Below, in pieces: positions 52,901-61,869 of a stretch of DNA of 64,000 nt (the stretch's first letter is position 1; every line of letters starts with the position of its first letter). The DNA comes from Planctomycetota bacterium (lineage in GTDB: Bacteria; Planctomycetota; SZUA-567; H5-PLA8), in NCBI GenBank assembly GCA_015075375.1, contig JABTUM010000001.1:2351201-2415200 (forward strand). Direction: 5' to 3'. The notes beneath the pieces are model-generated. The model made no database searches. It was given only the letters and a program-made list of their open reading frames with translations, and had not been told where the DNA came from. Position numbers and translations under genes: made by a program.

Positions 52901-53149
52901 CTTCAGAATCTCCCGCGCGGTCTGGCGAATCTCAAGCACGGCATGGGACTGCGCCGCCTTTTGAAGTGCCTCGCGCGCGGCCTCGCCAAGAGTTTTCAAC
53001 TTCGCTTCGGCTTCTTCGCGTTCGTCAAAGTCGCCGTCTTCAAGAACCTGAATCAGCCTCTCTGCCTCGCCCAGAGTGACGGGTTCGCCCGCGGCAAGCA
53101 AGTTCGCATACAGGAATAGACCCATGAATAGAATTGCGACCGCGCGCAT
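49919..53149 (-). CDS. Secreted repeat protein with carboxypeptidase regulatory-like domains
   Basis: 1076 residues with a signal peptide (MRAVAILFMGLFLYANLLAAG). Residues 25-90 are a HEAT-like module (VLEDGDFDEREEAEAKLKTLG ... LEIRQTAREILKHL) also seen in the 23.5 and 46.2 kb proteins. The rest is a chain of several beta-sandwich domains of the carboxypeptidase-regulatory or Cna-B type, each with a strand like GHIRGKVVDSETGAPLVDAQV, GSIGGRVLDAAGKGLSSVQL, or LAGRVFLENGKPASEAQV. Probably a large extracytoplasmic scaffold or surface protein; no catalytic motif seen. ATG 53149 has AAGGAG 8 bases upstream. Confidence 0.82.
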   Translation of the reverse strand: MRAVAILFMGLFLYANLLAAGEPVTLGEAERLIQVLEDGDFDEREEAEAKLKTLGEAAREALQKAAQSHAVLEIRQTAREILKHLSLATLQFEVFDPYGKPWAGKKAKAHWPTSEGNPFHAHRESESAAAELTTDSNGRLLKDGLPAGPSYPTVDWTGASERLRRGSHPYLILQPGLNRRIVVLTPLGHIRGKVVDSETGAPLVDAQVGILDIRPADLGRPIEELIHEFMPNTDREDTNAKSTDEQGVFNIEDRVAGIYTLAVVGEDKEPVLIPHVRVEPGQVFELPAPVKLKAKAPKNSGALEIEVLDEQGQSVKHATVLCCAQPLAPLGREAEFRRRLYTMLQNEEMLDDRDSFSKQVDESGKIKLENLEPGRYRLLVRSPLGSTVVHREVQVDAGATANVKGLKPGSGGSIGGRVLDAAGKGLSSVQLFALPQDDPMAPRSTKQLFALYYWIVNSDGEISKHMPLLRHARSGPDGQFTFARVPAGAWMICAVLASEKPVVVFGIEVQDGKQAEQTIQTREPSAPPGVGRLAGRVFLENGKPASEAQVEIEFSRVHWSIETEADGSFEIEPDQDDGVPQKVRARLSSTLQSEVDLTVPGVKVDALEIRLKEQAYGRAKVTVRDGEGKLLPGALVWPEPSTAQLDDDDYDRDRFTRGTNAQGQAVFKGIAVGKRRFRTQLAGYFEAQSEPVEIKADTETEIALVLKSGLSVAGEVELPPGTDPATVVVMLESYEGCRSTGMEANGHFRFQLLSPADYLVYAIHPTLVSESAVRFELTEGRQEPCRLRMVQPAGLRLRFPKAYVGGFVKCCRSGDWQPLIPEYEKAEDSLEAAEFRTAEIGESGCIHEFDLGEGAYDLLVYPPEDSEYPHAFASAGILVKGLQIKTVPGGRLAWDKLPEIELQLPDTGSLKLKPEWTGAAIRPEDEDLCQIKLEVVSEQALAEYSWSVPEDVNDRQIPLLIGTPPADYEQSDAEILVVNGLPAGTYKINATFVRYGVLPHPTIPDRLGWGTQRLSKTLTLQTVEIHAGGVTELGRLKIEIPEAVLQKARELIRRSTEQEKSTRETAGFDQPIDTKP

Positions 53150-53308
53150 GAATCTTGCTCCTTGTTACGCCCTGTACACGGCGCGCCAGTGTACGCCAAG
53201 GACGGCCACATTGCGAGAAGCCGCCGCCCGGTTTGCGGTTGGCGGAGCGCCGGTGCGCTTCTATCATGCCCGCTCGACCTTTTCGCACCGCATGCCGGAG
53301 AAAGAGCC

Positions 53309-54787
53309 ATGTCCGTTGCCACCGCCGCCGATCCGTCCACTTGGGAAACGATCATCGGTCTTGAAGTTCACGCTCAGTTGAACACGCATACGAAGCTCTT
53401 CTGCGGCTGTTCCACTTCCTTTGGAGATCCGCCCAACACGCACACCTGCCCGGTCTGCCTGGGATTACCGGGGAGCCTTCCGGTGATGAACGGGACGGCA
53501 TTCGAAATGGCCTTGAAGGCCGCCTTGGCACTCAACTGCAGACTGGCCCACTTCACGAAATGGGACCGCAAAAATTACTACTACCCTGACTTGCCCAAGA
53601 ACTACCAAATCAGCCAGTACGACCTGCCCTTCGCGACGCAGGGTTGGCTCGACATCGAATTGGATGGCGCGACCAAGCGCATTGGAATTACACGCGTCCA
53701 TCTGGAAGAAGACGCGGGCAAGCTCTTGCACGAAGAACACGCTGGCGGCAGCGGCGTGGACCTGAACCGTGCGGGGACGCCTCTGATCGAGATTGTAAGC
53801 GAGCCGGATCTGCGCACGCCGGCCGAAGCGCGCGCCTACATGGAAGCCATCGCCAAGGTGCTGGAATACCTCGACGTCTGCGATTGCAACATGCAGGAAG
53901 GATCGCTGCGCTGCGACGCGAACGTCTCGATCCGCCCGCGCGAGCAGGCGGCGTTCAACACGCGGCGCGAAATCAAGAACATGAACAGCTTTCGCTTCGT
54001 GGAATCCGCGATCATTAAAGAAATCGAAGACCAGAAGCGCATTTACCGCGAAGGCGGAACGGTAATTCAGTCAACGCGGCTCTTTAACGGGCAGACGGGC
54101 GAACTGCGCACGCTGCGCGCGAAGGAAGAGGCCAGCGACTACCGCTACTTCCCCGAACCGGACTTGCCCCCGGTGACGCTGTCAGAAGCGCAGATCGCGC
54201 GCGCGCGCGGGACCATCACCGAACTGCCCGAAGCGCGGCTGGCGCGATTCATCGAAGCATATCAACTTGCGCCAAAAGACGCGCAGACCCTCATCGATTA
54301 CCGGCACCTTGGGGATTACCTCGACGCCATGGTGCAAGCTGGCGCCACGCCTAAGGCCGCAGCAAACTGGATCATCAGTGACAGCCAATCGGTGCTAAAC
54401 GACCGCAAGCTTTCCATCGAATCGAGCGGAGTGACGCCGGTGCAGTGCGCGGAACTTTTGAAGCTGGTGGACGCCGGAATCATTAACCGCGCGACGGCAA
54501 AGGATAAAGTCTTTCCCGCGATGCTCGATGCCAAAGGCGCCAAGGCGGCCGGGGTGATCGTGCAGGAACAAGGCTTGGCCCAGGTAAGCGACTCGGGGGC
54601 GATCGAGCTTGCGATCGACGGCGTCCTTGCCGGCGAAGCGAAGCTGGTCGCGGATTACGTGAACGGCAAAGACGCGGTCGTCAACGCGCTCTTCGGACGC
54701 TGCATGAAAGCGCTGAAAGGACAAGGCAACCCCCAAGTGATCCGCCCGATGTTGGAACAGAAGCTCCAGAAGCTGAGGGGGAGTTAG
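53309..54787 (+). CDS. gatB: Aspartyl/glutamyl-tRNA amidotransferase subunit B
   Basis: Amidates Glu-tRNA(Gln) and/or Asp-tRNA(Asn) with GatC and GatA, supplying the kinase and amide-transfer active site. GLEVHAQLNTHTKLFCGCS, VCLGLPGSLPV and DLPKNYQISQYDLPF mark the N-terminal domain with its zinc-binding Cys; HLEEDAGKL and DLNRAGTPLIEIVSEPD follow, and the C-terminal tail (~380-492) is the YqeY-like helical domain. Start ATG 53309 has GGAG at a spacing of 8. gatC and gatA are not in the window. The MFS transporter gene begins 11 bases later. Confidence 0.95.
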   Translation: MSVATAADPSTWETIIGLEVHAQLNTHTKLFCGCSTSFGDPPNTHTCPVCLGLPGSLPVMNGTAFEMALKAALALNCRLAHFTKWDRKNYYYPDLPKNYQISQYDLPFATQGWLDIELDGATKRIGITRVHLEEDAGKLLHEEHAGGSGVDLNRAGTPLIEIVSEPDLRTPAEARAYMEAIAKVLEYLDVCDCNMQEGSLRCDANVSIRPREQAAFNTRREIKNMNSFRFVESAIIKEIEDQKRIYREGGTVIQSTRLFNGQTGELRTLRAKEEASDYRYFPEPDLPPVTLSEAQIARARGTITELPEARLARFIEAYQLAPKDAQTLIDYRHLGDYLDAMVQAGATPKAAANWIISDSQSVLNDRKLSIESSGVTPVQCAELLKLVDAGIINRATAKDKVFPAMLDAKGAKAAGVIVQEQGLAQVSDSGAIELAIDGVLAGEAKLVADYVNGKDAVVNALFGRCMKALKGQGNPQVIRPMLEQKLQKLRGS

Positions 54788-54798
54788 CCCAATCCACC

Positions 54799-56097
54799 GT
54801 GGCCGAACCTGAAGCCGCTTTCCCGCCCCCCGCTCCGCACGATCCCTACGCCGCGCTGCGCTTCCCAAATTTCCGTCTCCTCTTCGGCGGCGGGGTGCTT
54901 TCCGCCACCGGCGCGCAAATGCTGGGCATGGCGGTGGGTTGGGAGCTATACGACCGCACCGGCGAAGCCTGGAGCCTGGGCCTGATCGGCCTCGTGCTGG
55001 TGATCCCGATCCTTGCCTTCTCGCTACCCGCGGGTCACGTCGCCGACCGGTACAACCGCCGAGCAGTACTGGTTGGTGCGCAGATCCTGCGCTTGGCGGC
55101 CTCCATCTCGCTGACTTACCTCTCGTTCACCGGCGGACCGGTGAATCATTACTACGCGGCGCTGTTCGCACTCGGGACCGCGCGCGCCTTTGGCGCGCCT
55201 GCGCGAGGCGCGCTCATGCCCTTGCTGGTCCCCGCCGAGCACTTCGCCAATGCGGTTACCTGGAACAGCAGCGGTTTTCAGTTGGCCACGGTCCTGGGTC
55301 CGGCGCTGGGTGGGCTCATTATCGCACAACTGGGCGGCGCGGGATTCGTTTACGCCACCGACTCGATGACCACGCTTATCAATCTAAGCTGCCTCCTCGC
55401 CTTGCGCGTGCCGTCACGAGGCGCGTCGCGCGAAACCCTCAGCTTGGCCAGTTTGGCCGGAGGACTGAAGTTCGTCTGGAGTTCGCGGCTGGTCTTCGCG
55501 GCCATCACGCTGGATCTATTCGCGGTGCTGCTGGGCGGCGCTACGGCTCTGCTCCCCATCTACGCCAAGGATATTCTGGATGTGGGTGCTACGGGGTTGG
55601 GCTGGCTGCGCGCCGCTCCCGCGGTGGGAGCCCTGGTCATGGCGTTGACGCTGGCCCATCGCCCACCGATGCAACGCGCGGGCCGGGTGTTGCTCTGGTC
55701 TGTGGCCGGCTTCGGCGCAGCCACGGTGATCTTCGGACTCTCGACCTCCTTCGCGCTCTCGCTGGCGATGCTGTTCGTCACCGGCGTGCTGGATAACGTG
55801 AGCGTGGTGGTCCGGCACACGCTGATCACGCTGCGCACCCCCGACGAGATGCGCGGGCGCGTTTCGGCGGTGAACAGCATTTTCATCAGCGCCTCCAATG
55901 AGCTGGGCGAATTCGAGTCCGGGCTGGTGGCTCACCATTTCGGCACGGTCGCTTCGGTGGTGAGTGGCGGGATCGGAACTATCCTGGTGGTGCTGGGCGT
56001 CCGTGCGCTTTGGCCGATACTCTGGAACTTGAAGTCTCTGCACGAAGAGCGTGCGACACAGAATCAAAATAAGGAGCCGGCTCCACCAAGCAACTGA
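54799..56097 (+). CDS. MFS transporter, EntS-like
   Basis: 432 residues with about twelve membrane spans. The loop after span 2 (LPAGHVADRYNRRAVLVGAQ) is the MFS G-x-x-x-D-R-x-x-R signature; the N-terminal FPNFRLLFGGGVLSATGAQM and TPDEMRGRVSAVNSI are typical of the EntS/enterobactin-exporter-like family. Substrate unknown; siderophore or small-molecule export is only one possibility. The GTG start lies 11 bases after gatB, so they are likely co-transcribed despite unrelated function. Confidence 0.85.
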   Translation: MAEPEAAFPPPAPHDPYAALRFPNFRLLFGGGVLSATGAQMLGMAVGWELYDRTGEAWSLGLIGLVLVIPILAFSLPAGHVADRYNRRAVLVGAQILRLAASISLTYLSFTGGPVNHYYAALFALGTARAFGAPARGALMPLLVPAEHFANAVTWNSSGFQLATVLGPALGGLIIAQLGGAGFVYATDSMTTLINLSCLLALRVPSRGASRETLSLASLAGGLKFVWSSRLVFAAITLDLFAVLLGGATALLPIYAKDILDVGATGLGWLRAAPAVGALVMALTLAHRPPMQRAGRVLLWSVAGFGAATVIFGLSTSFALSLAMLFVTGVLDNVSVVVRHTLITLRTPDEMRGRVSAVNSIFISASNELGEFESGLVAHHFGTVASVVSGGIGTILVVLGVRALWPILWNLKSLHEERATQNQNKEPAPPSN

Positions 56098-56226
56098 CGG
56101 CGCATTTCCGGTCCCTAAGCCGCCGCCAGGGCCGTCCTAGGTACTTTGCCGGGGGTCGTGCGCGCGCGAGCTTCCTTTCTTATATAGTAGGAGCGCTCCG
56201 TACCTTTCGGAGACGCGAGGCCCGCC

Positions 56227-58497
56227 ATGGATAAAGCCGCACCCGAAACCGCGGTCGCCATCGAGCCGAAAGGCCCGCCGGAATTCGGTTTCGAGCCTTT
56301 CGTGCCTTGGTATCTGCTTGCCGCACTTGCTGTCCTGGCGTGCTACGCGGCGCTGAAGAGTTACACGCGCAGCACGCGGCCTTTGGTGGCGCCGCGACGG
56401 CTTTTGCTGTGGAGCCTGCGCGCGGCAGCGGCCCTGACGGTGGTGCTGTGCCTTTCGCGCCCGGTGCTGGTTCAGGCCACGACCCTGCGTGAGCGGGGTT
56501 TGTGCTACATCGCAGTGGATGCGTCCAGCAGCATGAACTTGCGCGATGCACCCGGCGGCAAGACGCGCTGGGAGTATGCGGGCAAGCTTTTCGCCGAGCG
56601 GCAGGCCGAACTGGCGGAGTTGTCGCAGCGCTTCGAGGTTCGGCGCCTGCTGTTCGACGCCGCGCCGCGCGAGACGGCGCGCCTACCGGGCGAGGAAGCC
56701 GCAGCCGGCGCCGCGCGGCCCACCGGACAAGCCACCGATCTAGCGGCGCTCCTCGAACGCTTAAGCGCCGAAGCGGGCGGAACCCCGTGCGCGGGGGTGC
56801 TGCTGCTCAGCGATGGGCGTCACAACGTCCCCCGCGATCCTGTGCCTGCCGCGCGCGCGCTTCAATCGCCCACAAACCGCATTCCGATCTTTGCCATCGG
56901 CTTGGGCGCCGAAACGCCTCCCGCCGATTACCGAGAACTCCAGATCAAATTGCTGGAAGTTCCCGAACGTGCCTTCGTCCGTTCGCAGATGCTCATTCGG
57001 GCCGAGGTCGAATCGCACCTGCCCGAAGCGCGAGAAGTCCCATTGACGATTCAGATCGACGACGAAACGATCGAGACGCGAACCCTAAAGCTGCCGGCGG
57101 GGCGGCACGTGGAACGAGTGGAGGTTTCGCATCGGCCTACCGAATTAGGTATGCACCGGGCGATCGCGTTCGTCCCGGTCCTGCAGGGCGAAACCAACCC
57201 CAACAACAACCGGCGCGTGGCATACTTCCGCGTCTTCCGAGCTCGCTTGGGCGTTTGGTACGTCGAAGGGGCGATCCGAAAAGAATTCGGAGCGATACGA
57301 TCGGCGTTGGAAACCGCGCCTAACGTAGCGCTGTACGCTCACAACGCCTTTACGCTGCGTGGCGGCGGCCCGGATGCGCTCCTCCCAACCAAGGAAGAAG
57401 ACTTGCGCGAACTGCGGCTGGTAATTCTGGGCGACCTGCCCGCGCAGCGCTTTCGTCCTGACGGACTGAAGCGCTTGGAGAAGTTCGTCGAGGACGGCGG
57501 CGCGGTGCTGATGATCGGCGGCATTCAAAACTTCGGCCTCGGGGGCTGGCATCGCACCGCGCTTGCTGACGCGTTGCCCGTGGAGATGGCTTGGAACGAC
57601 GGGAGCCAGGAAGGCGACCTGGCGCTCACCCTTTCTCCCGATGGGCGCGAGCATCCGGCCACGCGGTTGGCCGACGACGTGGAAGAGTCCGCCCGGATCT
57701 GGACCAAGCTCCCGCCCATGCCGGGTGTCAACGCGGTGAGCGGGATAAAACCGGCGGCAAAGGTCCTGGCGCGCGCCGATGCCAAGGCTCTGCTGGTGGT
57801 TCAGGAGTACGGCCAAGGCCGTTGTGCGGTCTTTACAGGTGACGCCACTTGGCAATGGGTGCTCAAGGCCGGCCTGGACGATCCGCATAAGCGCTTCTGG
57901 CGCAGCCTCGTGACTTGGCTGACGCGCAGCGAGTATCGCGATTCCGACAAGGTGGTCTTTGTCGAAACGGACCGGTTGCATCTCTTGCTCGGCGAAGAAG
58001 CCGAGTTGTCCGCGCATGTTCAAGAAACGGCTGCGGCGAAAGGCGACTTGGATCGAGCCCAGGTCATCGCCACGCTTTCCTCTGGAGGAGAAGTGAAGCG
58101 GCGCTGGGAAATGGGACGGGGCGCCGGTTCATTCAAGACGCGCAGCAGTCCACCCCAACCCGGCGCGTACACTTTCAAGGTCGAAGTCCATTCGCTCGAC
58201 GATCGCAAGCTGGGCGAAGACGAATTGACCTTTCAGGTCGATGTGCACGACGTCGAGCACGATACGCCCGAGGCCAATTTGCGTCTCCTGCAACGAGTCG
58301 CGGAGATTTCCGGCGGCGCCTACTTCGAAGCCGAACACGGAGGCGATGCCTTCAAAAATCTGCTCGATGCGCCGGAAGGATTCTCGAAGACCGTTAAGGA
58401 AGCTACGGAACTTTGGAATCACTGGAGCGTCTTCGTGCTGTTCGTTGCGCTTTTGGCCGCGGAGTGGTTGCTGCGCAAGAAGTGGGGCTTGGTCTAG
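56227..58497 (+). CDS. VWA-like and amidotransferase-fold membrane protein
   Basis: 756 residues. Two N-terminal spans (~25-45 and ~60-80) and one C-terminal span (~735-750) flank a large domain exposed outside the cytoplasm. A von Willebrand factor A-type MIDAS sequence DASSS is in YIAVDASSSMN (~93-102). Later, LRLVILGDLPAQRF and LEKFVEDGGAVLMIGGI (~395-435) resemble the class I amidotransferase-like fold seen in Planctomycetota homologues, without a catalytic triad I can identify. A function in envelope complex assembly is possible; none is established. An ATG following a GAGG tract starts it. Confidence 0.8.
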   Translation: MDKAAPETAVAIEPKGPPEFGFEPFVPWYLLAALAVLACYAALKSYTRSTRPLVAPRRLLLWSLRAAAALTVVLCLSRPVLVQATTLRERGLCYIAVDASSSMNLRDAPGGKTRWEYAGKLFAERQAELAELSQRFEVRRLLFDAAPRETARLPGEEAAAGAARPTGQATDLAALLERLSAEAGGTPCAGVLLLSDGRHNVPRDPVPAARALQSPTNRIPIFAIGLGAETPPADYRELQIKLLEVPERAFVRSQMLIRAEVESHLPEAREVPLTIQIDDETIETRTLKLPAGRHVERVEVSHRPTELGMHRAIAFVPVLQGETNPNNNRRVAYFRVFRARLGVWYVEGAIRKEFGAIRSALETAPNVALYAHNAFTLRGGGPDALLPTKEEDLRELRLVILGDLPAQRFRPDGLKRLEKFVEDGGAVLMIGGIQNFGLGGWHRTALADALPVEMAWNDGSQEGDLALTLSPDGREHPATRLADDVEESARIWTKLPPMPGVNAVSGIKPAAKVLARADAKALLVVQEYGQGRCAVFTGDATWQWVLKAGLDDPHKRFWRSLVTWLTRSEYRDSDKVVFVETDRLHLLLGEEAELSAHVQETAAAKGDLDRAQVIATLSSGGEVKRRWEMGRGAGSFKTRSSPPQPGAYTFKVEVHSLDDRKLGEDELTFQVDVHDVEHDTPEANLRLLQRVAEISGGAYFEAEHGGDAFKNLLDAPEGFSKTVKEATELWNHWSVFVLFVALLAAEWLLRKKWGLV

Positions 58498-58528
58498 AAG
58501 AATATGAAAAGCGCGCGCGAAAACACTC

Positions 58529-58534
58529 TATAAT
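58529..58534 (+). promoter_or_regulatory. Candidate -10 box for the methyltransferase gene
   Basis: A perfect TATAAT about 51 bases upstream of the start, in the 87-base gap after the VWA gene. The upstream hexamer (TGAAAA at 18 bases) is a weak -35, so this is tentative. Confidence 0.38.
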
Positions 58535-58584
58535 GGAACCGTGGCGGGGGACAATCCGGGAGCCGGCGGCGCCGGACGGATGCC

Positions 58585-59331
58585 ATGGATGTTAAAGCCT
58601 GGGATGCGGTGGCAGTCGATTACTTCGAGGAAGTCATCAGCCCTTTTCAAAAGGGCGTGGCCAATCCACTTTACGCCAAGCTGGACCGCCTGGCGCGCGG
58701 AGGCGGCCAAACCGTCGCCGATCTGGGCTGCGGGATCGGCAACCTGCTCCCCTTTCTCGCGCCGCGCTTCAAGCGCGTCCACGCCGTGGATTTCTCGCCC
58801 GCAATGCTGCGCGAAAGCCGCCGTCACCGCTTCTCGAATATAAAGCGCCTGCGCCTGAGTCTGTCCGATTTGAAGCCTCTATACGCAAAGGTGGATGTCG
58901 CCGTCGCCGTGAACTCGATCCTCGCGCCTTCGTGCCGCGAAGTCGATGCGATGCTGGTGGAAGTGCGCCGCACCCTGCGGCCGGGCGGGCGCTTTCTGGG
59001 CGTATTCCCCGCAATGGAATCGGTGCTGCACCAAGGCCAGTTGATCCTCGAACGGGAGTTGCAGAGGGGCGTAAGCGAACGGCAGGCCGTGCGCAACACG
59101 CACCGCATCTTCGAAGAACACAAATACAGCTTCCTCGCGGGTATCTTCGACGAAGCGGATGCCTCGCAAAAACTCTACTACAGCTTCGAACTGCACCGGC
59201 GTTTGAAAGAGGCCGGCTTCCGCGCTCCGCGGCTGGCCAAGGTCCGCTACCCCTGGAATGCGGTGGGCGGACACGAAGCCTTTCCCGGTAGGCCTCCGAT
59301 GTGGGATTGGTTCGTACAAGCGCGCGTCTAA
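58585..59331 (+). CDS. Class I SAM-dependent methyltransferase
   Basis: 248 residues. VADLGCGIGNLLPFLA is the SAM-binding loop, VHAVDFSPAMLRE the acidic strand and VDVAVAVNSILAPS the next motif; LRPGGRFLGVFP and FEEHKYSFLAGIFD complete the fold. The closing VRYPWNAVGGHEAFPG may form a substrate lid. No substrate can be named. It converges on the TAXI-type gene with six bases between stops. Confidence 0.85.
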   Translation: MDVKAWDAVAVDYFEEVISPFQKGVANPLYAKLDRLARGGGQTVADLGCGIGNLLPFLAPRFKRVHAVDFSPAMLRESRRHRFSNIKRLRLSLSDLKPLYAKVDVAVAVNSILAPSCREVDAMLVEVRRTLRPGGRFLGVFPAMESVLHQGQLILERELQRGVSERQAVRNTHRIFEEHKYSFLAGIFDEADASQKLYYSFELHRRLKEAGFRAPRLAKVRYPWNAVGGHEAFPGRPPMWDWFVQARV

Positions 59332-59337
59332 AAGAGG

Positions 59338-60708
59338 CTATTCGGAAGGCGCGTGCTGGGCGGCTTCGTGACCCGCTTCGCCCGGCTTGCGCCCCTGTTG
59401 CAACAAAATTTTATACTGAATCTTGTGAATCAGATTCGCGCACTGCATCAGGAAGATCGAGAAAAGCCGGTCTCCACGCAGATCTTCGTGGGTTAACTCT
59501 TCAAGTGCCTGAAGCTTGATCCGAGTTACCTCATCGAGGTACTCCTGAAGCCGCTTCGGATCGGAGCACGCCATGTGCTCCCGTTCGATCACGACCGTGC
59601 GATTCAAGAACGAATCGAGATGCTCCTTCTGGCGGCTCACGTCGGCCTGCCGCTCGCGTTCCTTGAAACGCTGGCGACGGTCCCAGATCAGGTAGAGGCC
59701 GGCGCCCAACGCGAACAGCAATTCCTTGATCGCCGCGATCGATTCCATCAGATTCGCGAGCAGTCCGAGACCTTCGTACGGATCGTGGTATGCGCGCGCC
59801 GCCGGGTGCAGCGGAAAGAGCCGCCATTCCATGGCCGCGCGTTCGGGTATCAGCGTCGGGAGGTCCAGTTGCAGATGGTTCTCGTATAGTGCTTCTAGCG
59901 CTGCTTCGACCAGCAGCTTGCTCTCCCCCGATCGAGAAGCCAGTAACGCGGTGGTTCCCACCGTGGGCACATTGGCGTCGGGCACCGGCGGACCTTCCGA
60001 GAAAAGTCCGCGTGGAATCGTGATCGGTGCAAAATAGGGACGCCGGATCGCAAGTGCTTCCGCATCCAGAATGGGCAGCAATTCGTAACGGCCGGTGGCC
60101 AGCAGCGCCTGGAGATCCCGGTTTTCCAACCCGGTGGTGACGACCGCCGCATCCAGATCCGCGCGCTTCTCCAGGTCTCCGAAGTAGCAGTTGGTTTCGC
60201 ACAGCTTGGATACGTCGATGCGATAGTGCTCGAGCAGTTCCTGCGCGCTTCTGCGCATCCCCGAACCCTCCGGTCCCAAGGCCACCTTTTTGCCGTCGAG
60301 ATCGCGGAGGCTCTTGAATCCCATCTCCCTGCGGACCACCACATGCACCGGCTCGAAATACAGCGGGGCGAGTGTGGCCAGATCGTCCATCGACACCGAG
60401 CCGCCTTGCAGAATCGCCAGATGCGCGCGGCCTTGGGTGAGTAATTCGCGGTTTTCCTGCGAGCCGGCGGTGGTAAGCAACGTAACGTTCCGGCCGGTAA
60501 TCCGCTCCAGGTGCGGCTTCAGAACCGACGCAAGCCGGTGGTACTGCCCGCCCTCGGCGGCGGTGGCAATAACAATCTCGGCCGGCAGCCGATCACGCGC
60601 CACATACCAGCCCAGCAGCGAAAAGACCAGCAGCGCAGCCATCGCGCCGCGCATATACCACGAATGCCAGAGTGAGGGGCGCTCGAGGGAATCGTTCGGA
60701 TCGGCCAT
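59338..60708 (-). CDS. Membrane-anchored TAXI-type solute-binding protein
   Basis: A span at ~18-37 precedes a TAXI-like binding domain (~40-315): IATAAEGGQYHRLASVLKP, TLLTTAGSQENRELLTQG, LDGKKVALGPEGSGMRRSA and DAAVVTTGLEN are the family's phrases. TAXI proteins are the periplasmic binding part of TRAP transporters, but no TRAP membrane subunits are near. A second span (~335-355) is followed by ~100 mainly helical cytoplasmic residues (KEREHMACSDPKRLQEYLDEV). The protein therefore looks like a sensor with the TAXI domain outside and a signalling or docking part inside. ATG 60708 is well placed. Confidence 0.78.
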   Translation of the reverse strand: MADPNDSLERPSLWHSWYMRGAMAALLVFSLLGWYVARDRLPAEIVIATAAEGGQYHRLASVLKPHLERITGRNVTLLTTAGSQENRELLTQGRAHLAILQGGSVSMDDLATLAPLYFEPVHVVVRREMGFKSLRDLDGKKVALGPEGSGMRRSAQELLEHYRIDVSKLCETNCYFGDLEKRADLDAAVVTTGLENRDLQALLATGRYELLPILDAEALAIRRPYFAPITIPRGLFSEGPPVPDANVPTVGTTALLASRSGESKLLVEAALEALYENHLQLDLPTLIPERAAMEWRLFPLHPAARAYHDPYEGLGLLANLMESIAAIKELLFALGAGLYLIWDRRQRFKERERQADVSRQKEHLDSFLNRTVVIEREHMACSDPKRLQEYLDEVTRIKLQALEELTHEDLRGDRLFSIFLMQCANLIHKIQYKILLQQGRKPGEAGHEAAQHAPSE

Positions 60709-60755
60709 TCCGGTCTCCGACTCAATGCGCGTTCGCGACGGTGGCTACGAATCGG

Positions 60756-60761
60756 ATTATA
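60756..60761 (-). promoter_or_regulatory. Candidate -10 box for the TAXI-type gene
   Basis: A perfect minus-strand TATAAT, 48 bases upstream of the start. No good -35 at the expected distance; the gene could also be transcribed from further upstream. Confidence 0.38.
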
Positions 60762-60788
60762 GCACGCCCTTGAATGCTCAATGCCGGC

Positions 60789-60803
60789 GCCCCCGAGAGG
60801 GGC
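60789..60803 (-). terminator. Short hairpin after the ABC ATPase gene
   Basis: 5-bp GC stem (60789-60793 with 60799-60803, loop of 5) just downstream of the minus-strand ABC stop. No T-tract follows, so it is a weak terminator candidate. Confidence 0.3.
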
Positions 60804-60812
60804 TGTCAATCC

Positions 60813-61850
60813 TTAAGCAGACTTTTTTGCTTTTGCCGCCTGATCTTTCGAAACTTCGTAGATGCGCTGCACCACCGCCTCGATTTCCGGCTCGGCAATG
60901 GCGATATCGAGCACGTCCTTCCCAAAGCGCTCAAGAACTGCGCGGATCACTTCGGTGCGCGGAGGAGCGGTCTTCGAAAGGCTGGCGGAAATTTCGAAGC
61001 CGTCCGGCTTCCAGGCCACACCTTCGCGCGGTAATCCGTCCGGTTGCCAAGCCGCATCGAGCGCATGCGCGAGGCGAAAACGCAATTCCACCGTGTCAGC
61101 GGCCTGCGAGCGCAGAGCCTCCAGCGAGCCGTCGAAGACGAGCTTCCCCCGATCGATGATCAGGACCCGCGCGCAGAGTTCTTCGATTTCGCGCAGGTCA
61201 TGCGTGGTGAGAATCATCGTGACCTGGCGTTCGCGATTGATGCGGCGCAGAAATTCTCGAATCGACTGCTTGGCGACGACATCCAACCCGATAGTCGGTT
61301 CGTCCAAGAACAGCACCGGCGGTTCGTGCAGCAGCGCGGCAGCCAGCTCGCAGCGCATTTTTTGGCCCAACGACAGCTTGCGCACCGGCGTCTTGAGAAA
61401 TTCGTCCAGCTCCAGAATGCGGTTGAACTCCGCCATGCGTAGCTCGAACTGCGCGGGCGTGACTTCGTAAATCTGCGCGAGCAAGCGCAGTGATTCGCCG
61501 GCGGCGAGATCCCACCAGAGTTGGCTGCGTTGCCCGAATACCGCGCCAATGCGTTGAACGTGCGCCTCGCGATCCTGCCACGGCACGCGCCCATCCACAA
61601 TTACTTCGCCGCTCGTTGGAAAAAGGATGCCGCACAGCACCTTGATGGTGGTCGACTTGCCCGCGCCATTCGCGCCGATGTAGCCGACCATCTCGCCACG
61701 CTCGATCGAAAAGCTGACGTCGTCAACCGCGCGCACCGACTTGTACTCGCGATGCACCAGATCGGTCATCGCCCCGAGAATGCCGCTGCGGCGGTCGTAG
61801 GTCTTGAATTCCTTGACCAGGTTTGCGACGCGAATGAGAGGCTCAGGCAT
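60813..61850 (-). CDS. ABC transporter ATPase (ABC-2 exporter type)
   Basis: 345 residues. Walker A is GANGAGKST, the Q-loop region FGQRSQLWW, the signature LSLGQKMR and the Walker B LFLDEPTIGLD, with the switch His in TTHD. The N-terminal FKTYDRRSGILGAMTDLVHREY insert and a ~100-residue C-terminal tail place it with the ABC-2 exporters that have polymer or antibiotic-like substrates. No membrane-subunit gene is found next to it in this window, so the permease is elsewhere or outside. Start ATG 61850, 19 bases after the SIS gene stop. Confidence 0.92.
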   Translation of the reverse strand: MPEPLIRVANLVKEFKTYDRRSGILGAMTDLVHREYKSVRAVDDVSFSIERGEMVGYIGANGAGKSTTIKVLCGILFPTSGEVIVDGRVPWQDREAHVQRIGAVFGQRSQLWWDLAAGESLRLLAQIYEVTPAQFELRMAEFNRILELDEFLKTPVRKLSLGQKMRCELAAALLHEPPVLFLDEPTIGLDVVAKQSIREFLRRINRERQVTMILTTHDLREIEELCARVLIIDRGKLVFDGSLEALRSQAADTVELRFRLAHALDAAWQPDGLPREGVAWKPDGFEISASLSKTAPPRTEVIRAVLERFGKDVLDIAIAEPEIEAVVQRIYEVSKDQAAKAKKSA

Positions 61851-61869
61851 GGTGAACCGGGACGGCGGA

